A stretch of DNA of 64,000 nt. It comes from Halpernia humi. GTDB taxonomy: Bacteria > Bacteroidota > Bacteroidia > Flavobacteriales > Weeksellaceae. Below the pieces are notes generated by a model that was given only the letters and a program-made list of their open reading frames with translations, did not search any database and had not been told where the DNA came from. This document shows positions 24,455 through 31,668 of this stretch, piece by piece. Numbering within the stretch: the stretch's first letter is position 1; each line of letters begins with the position of its first letter. Where the stretch lies: NCBI RefSeq assembly GCF_900108025.1, contig NZ_FNUS01000007.1, forward strand, positions 182,627-246,626, written 5' to 3'. Made by a program: the position numbers and the translations under genes.

Positions 24455-25852
24455 TTAAAAATTATATTTTGTGGAATGAAAGCCTAATTTTATTAATCCT
24501 TGTTTTACTTCGGGTGCATTCATAAATAAACTCCAAATAAATCCTGTTTTATAATTTTCTACCATTGGCGCAATTGGCCCTTGATCGATGGCTAAATATC
24601 TTGGTGTAACCCAATTGTACTGTAAAGAATAGGCATCATAAGGCCCAGCAACGCCGATATATTTATCGTAATTATCATTATATAAAAATTTTAGCATTGC
24701 CATACTTTCGGTTGGTGTATAAGGAAAACTAGAAAGCGCCGCTGTCGGAGAAATTATACCCAAATCATTAAGTGGAGAATGTGCAGAATAGCCCGTTGAA
24801 CCGTCTGCATTTCTTGAATAACTAGCGGTTAAACCCCAACTTTTTGCACTGTAACCAACATAACCTTTCGGGTTTGCCAAACAATACTGGTACATTATTT
24901 TTGCATGATTTGTGGTTACATCTTGGTAGTTTAAATTAGCATCAGACAAGCCATTTGGATCTAAACCTAAAAATGAATAATGGGAAAAAAACATGGGCCC
25001 AACATTTCCGCTTGCGCCTGCATGGTTTGCCACGACAGGAATTCCGTATTGAACTGCTCCATTTTTAATACTTCCACCGGATTCATAACCTTGATCAAAA
25101 ACCACTTTTGGAATGCTGTGCGTTGGTGAAGCGGCAGCCAAAACGTAAGTCATTAAACATTCATTATAACCCTGAATTTTTAAATTAATTGCCCATTGAT
25201 TGCTCGGCGACCAATGCCAATATAGCGCATTTTGATTTCCTTGTCTATACCAATCCCATTCTACGCCTTTCCAAAGTGCGTCTGCTTTGGTAACCAAAGC
25301 CTTCTCGGTAGGATCGGTAGAATCTTTAAAAAATTCTCTTACGCAAATTAGACCTTGAACTAGGAATGCAGTTTCAACTAAATCACCGCCATTATCTAAA
25401 TTTCCAAACGGAATTACTTTCCCTGTCGAACCGTCAATCCAATGCGGCCAAGCGCCATGAAAACGATCTGCATTTTCTAAGAATTGCAGTGATGTTGTTA
25501 ATCTGGATACGGCTTCAGAACGTGAAACATAGCCATTTTTTATGCCCACTAAAATGGTCATTAAGCCAAAACCAGAACCGCCAGTGGTCACTATATTTGC
25601 ATCTAAACTAGGGTTATCTGTATTGTAACGTTCCCGTGCTAATTTTGAATTAGATTCTGCATAATCCCAAAAATATTTTAGTGGATCTTTTTCTGCTAAA
25701 ACTAAAAGTTCGGCTTCCGAATATTGGGTGGTTGTGGGAGGGTTTCCTGAACCGCCTCCAATTGGAGTACCGCCACCAGTTGGTGTAGAATCTGATCCAC
25801 TACAACTCATTAGCATTAAAAAAATCAGGATTAAAATTGAATAAATTTTCAT
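24455..25852 (-). CDS. GH144 family lipoprotein (endo-beta-1,2-glucanase-like), first copy
   Basis: A 465-residue lipoprotein (LMSCSGS, Cys 17), followed by a Gly/Thr/Pro-rich linker (residues 18-40) and a GH144 catalytic domain with the same ordered blocks as its downstream neighbour: LKYFWDYAESNS, VTTGGSGFGLM, DRFHGAWPHWIDGSTGK, NGGDLVETAFLVQGLI, YWHWSPSNQWAINLKIQGYNECL, LTASYSRNADGSTGYSAHSP and IDQGPIAPMVENYKTG. The pair is clearly a tandem duplication with divergence; different chain-length preference or cell location is possible. First gene of the operon and preceded by conserved leader copies B1 and B2. Confidence 0.88.
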   Translation of the reverse strand: MKIYSILILIFLMLMSCSGSDSTPTGGGTPIGGGSGNPPTTTQYSEAELLVLAEKDPLKYFWDYAESNSKLARERYNTDNPSLDANIVTTGGSGFGLMTILVGIKNGYVSRSEAVSRLTTSLQFLENADRFHGAWPHWIDGSTGKVIPFGNLDNGGDLVETAFLVQGLICVREFFKDSTDPTEKALVTKADALWKGVEWDWYRQGNQNALYWHWSPSNQWAINLKIQGYNECLMTYVLAAASPTHSIPKVVFDQGYESGGSIKNGAVQYGIPVVANHAGASGNVGPMFFSHYSFLGLDPNGLSDANLNYQDVTTNHAKIMYQYCLANPKGYVGYSAKSWGLTASYSRNADGSTGYSAHSPLNDLGIISPTAALSSFPYTPTESMAMLKFLYNDNYDKYIGVAGPYDAYSLQYNWVTPRYLAIDQGPIAPMVENYKTGFIWSLFMNAPEVKQGLIKLGFHSTKYNF

Positions 25853-25938
25853 ATGTAGATTTTTATTGTCTTTTTAGGTGATATGCAATCGCTCAATCTT
25901 CCTAGGTGTTTGCAATTGCAAATCATGGCGATTTCATA
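25853..25938 (-). promoter_or_regulatory. Conserved leader element, copy B1, upstream of the GH144 operon
   Basis: In gene direction: UAUG-AA-AUCGC (from 25928-25938), then TTTGCAATTGCAAA, an ACACCTAGGAAGATTGA stretch, GCGAU-UG-CAUA (25882-25892), ACCTAAAAAG, an A-rich stretch and CATATG. The two end blocks pair in two helices with a 2/2 internal loop, as in copy A. It aligns with copy A along nearly the whole length, including unpaired parts and the last 20 bp before the ATG. Confidence 0.5.
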
Positions 25939-25999
25939 GGTGTTTATCTATTGTTTGCAAAGGTTATATGCAAAAGAATAACTTTATCAGTGTTTATCT

Positions 26000-26070
26000 C
26001 TCAATTAAATTATTTTAATCAGAATCGATGATTTTTCAATTGTTTGCAAACATGTTAACGGCGATTTCAT
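26000..26070 (-). promoter_or_regulatory. Degenerate leader copy B2
   Basis: Carries GAAATCGCC (26060-26068 on the minus strand), nine bases, and the perfect palindrome TGTTTGCAAACA (26041-26052), but the closing GCGAT-CATAT half is not intact (ATCGATTCTG instead). A further TTTGCAAA at 25954-25961 and a GCATATAACC remnant lie between B2 and B1, so B2 and B1 look like a tandem duplication. Confidence 0.4.
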
Positions 26071-26081
26071 AAAATAAATTT

Positions 26082-26112
26082 AAAAAAAAAGAGCCAAAAA
26101 GTGGCTCTTTTA
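26082..26112 (-). terminator. Terminator of the SusC-SusD-surface lipoprotein operon
   Basis: AAAAGAGCCA (26087-26096) pairs with TGGCTCTTTT (26102-26111); on the minus strand it is followed by a run of T. It separates the import operon from the GH144 operon. Confidence 0.8.
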
Positions 26113-26121
26113 AATTAGAAG

Positions 26122-27102
26122 TTAGCGTCCATCTTTTTCTAGTTTATAGAGCGCAGCAACATCTGCGCTTGGCAAAGCAATGTTGTAAATCCTAAATTCA
26201 TCTAGCATGCCTGCATAACTTGTAGCCCAACCTTGTGGACCGCCATTATTAAGTGGTGGCGTAGTTTGAAACTGATGGTTGCCGAAAAGTACCTTTCCAT
26301 TTGTACCCTTCATTAAGAAATCTCCATATCCTGCTGCATTATTTGGATTATCTAAACCTCCAGGATTATCTGCAAATAATTTCGCAGATCCTTGAACGCC
26401 ACCTGCCGGAGCATATGGAAAATTTCCCAAATTAGCCGCAGGTTCTCCATCTTTATATGCGCTTAAGGTACTGGTCTTAGCGTCGTAAGTATATACAACG
26501 TGAATCCATTTATTTTTTGCGTTATCAATATTCATAATAGCACCTTGGCTTCCCCAAGCAACTCCTGGTCTTCCATTTTCTAAGTCAATTTTAAGTCGAA
26601 TTCTATCGGGAAATGCACCATCTGGATTTTCTAAAAACAGATTAATTCCGCCCCAAAACTCTGTAGGTCTAACAATGGAAAAAATACCTTGTGCACCTTT
26701 TCCTTGGCCTGCAACAGCAGGATCTACAGTGCCTGCACTGTTCATCCAAAAGGCAATTGTAAAACTATTTAAACCAGTAATTGAAGCATTTGCATCTCCC
26801 ACGAAATAACGCATTTGGCTACTAGAACCTTGGTAAGCGTTACCTTTTACTCCTGCTACATAAGCAACATTCGTTGGTTGTGCATTTGTTATTGCAGCCA
26901 TTTTGTCTGTTAGAGCATTTTCAAAACTAAATTTTGAAACTAAATTGCCGGAAGCAATTGCATCAGAATTTTCGTAACCGCCAATTGCCGGATATGGAAT
27001 TGATGGATTATCTTTATCTATACTCTCATTATTACAATTGATAAAAAGTGTCGAAATCACTAGCGCTGCGGCTGTATATTTTAAAAATTTAATATTTTTC
27101 AT
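26122..27102 (-). CDS. LamG-domain surface lipoprotein (putative glycan-binding protein)
   Basis: A 326-residue lipoprotein (FINCNN, Cys 23). After a short linker it has a single concanavalin A-like/LamG domain: FSFENALTDKMA near residue 58, NSFTIAFWMNS near 112, KWIHVVYTYDAKTSTLSAYKDGE near 195 and the closing AGMLDEFRIYNIALPSADVAALY near 295. Its place directly after susD (17-bp gap) is that of SusE/SGBP proteins, so a role in capturing beta-glucan at the cell surface is likely. No catalytic residues seen. Confidence 0.82.
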   Translation of the reverse strand: MKNIKFLKYTAAALVISTLFINCNNESIDKDNPSIPYPAIGGYENSDAIASGNLVSKFSFENALTDKMAAITNAQPTNVAYVAGVKGNAYQGSSSQMRYFVGDANASITGLNSFTIAFWMNSAGTVDPAVAGQGKGAQGIFSIVRPTEFWGGINLFLENPDGAFPDRIRLKIDLENGRPGVAWGSQGAIMNIDNAKNKWIHVVYTYDAKTSTLSAYKDGEPAANLGNFPYAPAGGVQGSAKLFADNPGGLDNPNNAAGYGDFLMKGTNGKVLFGNHQFQTTPPLNNGGPQGWATSYAGMLDEFRIYNIALPSADVAALYKLEKDGR

Positions 27103-27119
27103 TTATTTAATAATTTGTA

Positions 27120-28586
27120 TTAATATCCAGGATTTTGGGCTGTTAAACCTTTGGCTTCAGAAATAAAACTTTGAGGAATTGGGAATACTTCATTTTTACC
27201 TACTGTGAAAGTTTTACCATCGGCAGCCATTGCTGCAGCGGCTTGACCAGTTCTTACAAGATCAAACCATCTGTCGTGCTCGAAAGCCAATTCTAGTCTG
27301 CGTTCTTTCCAAATTGCAATTCTCATATCGGCTTGCGAAACTGCGGTTGTTTTTGGTAAGTGTGCGCGATATCTAACTTCGTTTAAAAAAGGTGCGGCTG
27401 CAGATGTTTGGTTCAATTCATTCATTGCTTCAGCTTTCATAAGCAAAACTTCTGAATATCTTAGGTAACGGATATTTGCATCAGAATCATCATCCCCAGT
27501 AAAATTAGAAGAATAGCATTTGTAATTATAATAAGGATTTTCAACTGTTGAAGGAACTACTCTTCCATCATATAGTGTAGAATTTCTAAAAATTATAGTG
27601 GCATCTCTTCTTACTGTATCTCCTGCAGCATTGTATGCATCTACTAGATTTTGAGAAGGCGTATTAAAACCCCAGCCCCAGCCGCCAGCGCCACGAGCAC
27701 CTTGGGTTTGCGAGTATTGCTGAATTCCAGGTTGTGATTGGCCACCTTTTCCTTGAATTTCGAAAATAGATTCTTGATTATTTTCACCTGATATTTTATA
27801 AATATCCGCAAAGTTTGGTGTTAAAGAATAGCCTACAACTAAATTACAATTATCAATTACTTGTTGCCATTTTTTTTCATAAAGTGAAACTTTAGCTAAT
27901 AAAGCGTAAGCGGCACCTTTGGATGCTCTACCCACATTTGCGCCAGTATATGCACTTTTATCTGGCAAGGCTGCAATCGCATCTTTTAGATCATTTTCAA
28001 TAAATGCGTAAACCTCTTCTTTTGTTTTTTTTGTTAAAAGCATCGCTCTATCTGCTTCATCACCTGGATTTGCCACGTGATCTACAATTGGAACTCCACC
28101 AAAAGAACGAACAAGTGTAAAGTAGGCAAATGCTCTTAAAAATTTTGCTTCACCAATTAATCTCGCTCGTAATGAGGCATCCGCTTTATCAAGCAAAGGT
28201 AAAAACAACAAGGCTTGATTAGACCTGTTTATGGCTTGGAAATTACCTTGCCAAACATCTTGAAACGATGGCATTGTTGCGTTAAAATTTAAAGCGTCTA
28301 ATAAATCTTTATCTGATCCTGTATCACCTGGCGAAGAGCCTTTGTCGGCATCATCAGATGTGATACTTGAAACACCATTCCAAGAAAAAGAACTGATATT
28401 CCAATCTAAAAATTTTGCATAATTTGCTGTAATGAAACTTTCTGCGCCTGCATTGTTATTATATAAAGAAACGTCTGTTGCAGAAACCGCTTCTGTTGGT
28501 TTTACATCTAGAAAATCATTTGAGCAACTTTGATTTACTGCTGCAAAAATTAACAATGTAGAAACTAGTATTATTTTTTTATTCAT
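27120..28586 (-). CDS. SusD/RagB-family outer-membrane lipoprotein
   Basis: A 488-residue lipoprotein (NQSCSNDFLDVKP, Cys 21), the substrate-binding lid of the SusCD importer. Visible SusD signatures: FLDVKPTEAVSATDV, AINRSNQALLFL, AEAKFLRAFAYFTLVRSFGGVPIV near 145-168, NIRYLRYSEVLLMKAEAMNEL near 365 and the C-terminal IWKERRLELAFEHDRWFDLVRTG. Length is normal. It lies 18 bp after susC. Confidence 0.95.
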   Translation of the reverse strand: MNKKIILVSTLLIFAAVNQSCSNDFLDVKPTEAVSATDVSLYNNNAGAESFITANYAKFLDWNISSFSWNGVSSITSDDADKGSSPGDTGSDKDLLDALNFNATMPSFQDVWQGNFQAINRSNQALLFLPLLDKADASLRARLIGEAKFLRAFAYFTLVRSFGGVPIVDHVANPGDEADRAMLLTKKTKEEVYAFIENDLKDAIAALPDKSAYTGANVGRASKGAAYALLAKVSLYEKKWQQVIDNCNLVVGYSLTPNFADIYKISGENNQESIFEIQGKGGQSQPGIQQYSQTQGARGAGGWGWGFNTPSQNLVDAYNAAGDTVRRDATIIFRNSTLYDGRVVPSTVENPYYNYKCYSSNFTGDDDSDANIRYLRYSEVLLMKAEAMNELNQTSAAAPFLNEVRYRAHLPKTTAVSQADMRIAIWKERRLELAFEHDRWFDLVRTGQAAAAMAADGKTFTVGKNEVFPIPQSFISEAKGLTAQNPGY

Positions 28587-28604
28587 TTTTCTAAATATTA
28601 AAAA

Positions 28605-31388
28605 TTAAAATTGAAGATTAAGTCCAACTACGAAAGATCTTAAAGTTGGATAGGCATCTAACTCTACGCCTGTATTTCCATAAGGATTTCCGTCGGCATT
28701 AAGTTCAGGTGAAAAACCAGAAAATTTCTGGAAAATAATTGGATTTATTGCACTTACATATAGTCGTACGCTTTTAAGATAATCCACTGGTTTTGTTAGA
28801 GTATAACCCACTGAAATATTATTTATTCTGAAGAAATCTCCAGATTCCAAATAATAGTTTGAAGCAATAGGCACTGTATTAGATGGTGCTGGGTTTGCAG
28901 CGCCAGTGTTTGTGCTAGACCAAAAATCTGTAGCAACACTATATTCTATGTTTTCGCCAGAAAATCGTTGTGCTTTTTTACCATTATAAACTTTAGAGCC
29001 AATTGTTCCGTAGCCATTGGCAGAAAAATCTATATTTTTATATTTAAAACCAACGTTTATACCATAAGTAGAACTTGGAATGTACGAACCGAAGAATTTT
29101 CTATCTGTGGCGTCATCTGCACCCGTTTTACCGTTTCCATTGGTATCAACATAAGTAAAATTTCCGTTTGCATCTTTCCCAGCAACTTCCCACAGCCAAA
29201 AACTACCTAAAGGTTGCCCAACCGCTGTTGCATCTAATAATTTTGTGTATTGCCCATTTCCTAAACCACCACCTCTAATAGGGCTTACGTTGGCGTCACT
29301 TAGGCTTGTGAGTTCATTTTTATTATAGGAATAATTTCCACCGATATTATAAGTGAAATTTTCATTTACACGGCCATCATAACTTAAAGTGGCTTCTATC
29401 CCTTTATTTACGACAGAGCCAAGGTGAGATAAACCACTATTCGAAATACCAGACGTTGAAATAGGGATTGAGGCTAGAATAATATTAGTAGTTTCTCTGT
29501 TATACACATCTACACTCCCTTTAAATTTTCTATTTAAAACTTCGAAATCTACACCTGCACTTGTTTCTTCAGTAATTTCCCAAGAAAGATTCGGATCAAA
29601 TATTTTATCAATAGTGGTTCCGCTGCTATTTGGCATATTATTAAAAGAATAGTTATAATTAACACCAGTAGCGAATGGAAGGTAGTTGGTCGGTATATTT
29701 TGATTTCCTAATTTTCCCCAACCACCGCGTAGTTTTAATAAATTAAAAAACGTGCTGTCTTTTAGGAAATTTTCTTCTGAAATAACCCAACCGAGACCAA
29801 ATGCTGGAAATGTTCCCCACTTATTACCATCTGAAAATTGGGAAGAACCATCTCGTCTAATTGTTGCGGATAATAAATAACGATTCATTAATTTATATTG
29901 TGCCCGCGCAAAATAAGAATTAGTGGTATTTTTATTTCCATTTACGCTATTAAGTTGTAAAATTTGGTCTAAATAATTGGTTCCAGAAACATCCCAATAA
30001 TTTGGATCATTGATGACGTTTTTTCTTAACATGTAGAGAGAATTTATACCGTCTTTCACTGTGGCTTCGGTACCAACTGTGGCTTCGATATCATGGATTC
30101 CAAATTTTTGAGCGTAAGTCAAATAATTAGTTAACGTCCAGTTAAAATAATCTTGTGTATTATTTGCCAACGTATTGGTGTATTGACTTGCAGTTTGCCC
30201 AATTAACCTCTGTTGACCATCAAAAATATACGATTTAAAATTAGAATATTCTCCTGAAAACTGTGAAGTAAATTTTAAATGTTTAATAATATCAATATCT
30301 AATTTTAAACCACCTTGCATTAAGTAAGATTTCTGTTTTTCATCGTTAAACGCCAATTGTGCGACAGGATTTCCTACATTATTAAATTGTGAGATCCCCG
30401 TTGCGGAAGCAAAACCATCTGCCCCAACAATCGGCACACCGTATTCCCCATTTGGAAAAAATACTGGAACTATCGGTGACTGTTTATAAGCAGTAGTGAA
30501 CGCACTTAATGGCTTGGGCGTTGTATGATTAAATGTTACACTAAAATTTTGGGTAACAACAATTCCTTTTCTAATTTTAAATTCATTGTTTGTTCTAACC
30601 GTAGTTCGATTATAATCTGTTCCGTTCAAGATAGATTTTTCCTCATAATTGCTTAAACTTAAAAAATATTTTGCACTTTCTGACGCGCCCGATAGCGAAA
30701 TGCTATTATTACTGTACATGCCCGTTCTTGTAATTTCTTTAAACCAATCCGTATTTACTGGTTGATCTTGTGAAAACTTAGTAGCACCTAAAGCCGTATT
30801 GGTATAGTAAGAAAACAGATTACTACCCGCCATCTTCACTTCTTTAAGCGGCATTCTTACACCCACATAGCCATCATATTCTACATGAATTCCCTTTCCT
30901 CGTCCTGTTTTAGTTGTAATGATAATAACTCCATTTGCTGCTCTGTTACCATAAATTGCCAATGCTGAAGCATCTTTCAAAATATCATAACTTAAAATAT
31001 CATTGCTGTTGATGTTATTAATATTATCTACAAACAAACCATCTACAACATACAACGGATTTCTACCAGATAACGCAGTTCCTAAACCTCTAATTATAAC
31101 TGTAGGTGTGGAGCCTGGTAAATCTGAAGCAACAACAGTAACACCTGCCGCTTTACCTTGTATTGCTTGTGTGGCATTTAAAACTTTAGTTTTATTTACC
31201 TCTTCAGAATTGATGGTGCTTATAGAGGTAGTATTATCTACCTTTTTCCTGCTTCCATAACCAATCATCACAACTTCTTCTATTTTATTTTCTTTAGTTA
31301 GCGTGTCTTGTACTTGCTGCGCACTTAGATCTGCAGTGAAATAAAAGACAGCAATTGCACTAACAAATTTTAATTTTTTATTTTTCAT
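28605..31388 (-). CDS. SusC/RagA-family TonB-dependent transporter
   Basis: Outer-membrane 22-strand barrel with plug that imports oligosaccharides with SusD. The 927-residue protein has a signal peptide ending LSAQQ, then goes straight to the TonB box region KIEEVVMIGYG and plug motifs TQAIQGKAAGVTV, PTVIIRGLG, PLYVVDGLFVDN and ILKDASALAIYGNRAANGVIIITTK. The usual N-terminal carboxypeptidase-like domain is missing, which accounts for the short length. It ends in an outer-membrane Phe (VVGLNLQF). First gene of the import operon. Confidence 0.95.
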   Translation of the reverse strand: MKNKKLKFVSAIAVFYFTADLSAQQVQDTLTKENKIEEVVMIGYGSRKKVDNTTSISTINSEEVNKTKVLNATQAIQGKAAGVTVVASDLPGSTPTVIIRGLGTALSGRNPLYVVDGLFVDNINNINSNDILSYDILKDASALAIYGNRAANGVIIITTKTGRGKGIHVEYDGYVGVRMPLKEVKMAGSNLFSYYTNTALGATKFSQDQPVNTDWFKEITRTGMYSNNSISLSGASESAKYFLSLSNYEEKSILNGTDYNRTTVRTNNEFKIRKGIVVTQNFSVTFNHTTPKPLSAFTTAYKQSPIVPVFFPNGEYGVPIVGADGFASATGISQFNNVGNPVAQLAFNDEKQKSYLMQGGLKLDIDIIKHLKFTSQFSGEYSNFKSYIFDGQQRLIGQTASQYTNTLANNTQDYFNWTLTNYLTYAQKFGIHDIEATVGTEATVKDGINSLYMLRKNVINDPNYWDVSGTNYLDQILQLNSVNGNKNTTNSYFARAQYKLMNRYLLSATIRRDGSSQFSDGNKWGTFPAFGLGWVISEENFLKDSTFFNLLKLRGGWGKLGNQNIPTNYLPFATGVNYNYSFNNMPNSSGTTIDKIFDPNLSWEITEETSAGVDFEVLNRKFKGSVDVYNRETTNIILASIPISTSGISNSGLSHLGSVVNKGIEATLSYDGRVNENFTYNIGGNYSYNKNELTSLSDANVSPIRGGGLGNGQYTKLLDATAVGQPLGSFWLWEVAGKDANGNFTYVDTNGNGKTGADDATDRKFFGSYIPSSTYGINVGFKYKNIDFSANGYGTIGSKVYNGKKAQRFSGENIEYSVATDFWSSTNTGAANPAPSNTVPIASNYYLESGDFFRINNISVGYTLTKPVDYLKSVRLYVSAINPIIFQKFSGFSPELNADGNPYGNTGVELDAYPTLRSFVVGLNLQF

Positions 31389-31668
31389 ATATATACATTT
31401 TTACTTTTAACAAATATAGAAGATTATTTTCTGAGTGTTAATATTTCTTAAAATACATCAATGACACATCTATTAAAATATTCTACAAAAAAGACACATA
31501 AACCATACATTATAAGATACTTATGGAATTTTTTGTAAAGACTATTAAATTATTATTGATGTAGTTATGATGTAGTATAAAATAAAAATTGATGTACTTA
31601 TTGCTAGTAAAATTGTATAAAAAACACCAATTTAATCAACGAAAAATTGTCTGCTTTGTATATAGTCA
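31389..31668 (-). promoter_or_regulatory. Upstream region of susC with repeated TACATCAAT boxes
   Basis: No gene here. In gene direction the 9-mer TACATCAAT (one copy TACATCATA) occurs at 31588-31596, 31567-31575 and 31555-31563, that is, three boxes spaced 12 and 21 bp apart, and again in the opposite direction at 31454-31462. They could be sites for the propeller/LuxR regulator encoded just upstream. No strict TAnnTTTG box was found in this stretch. Confidence 0.4.
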
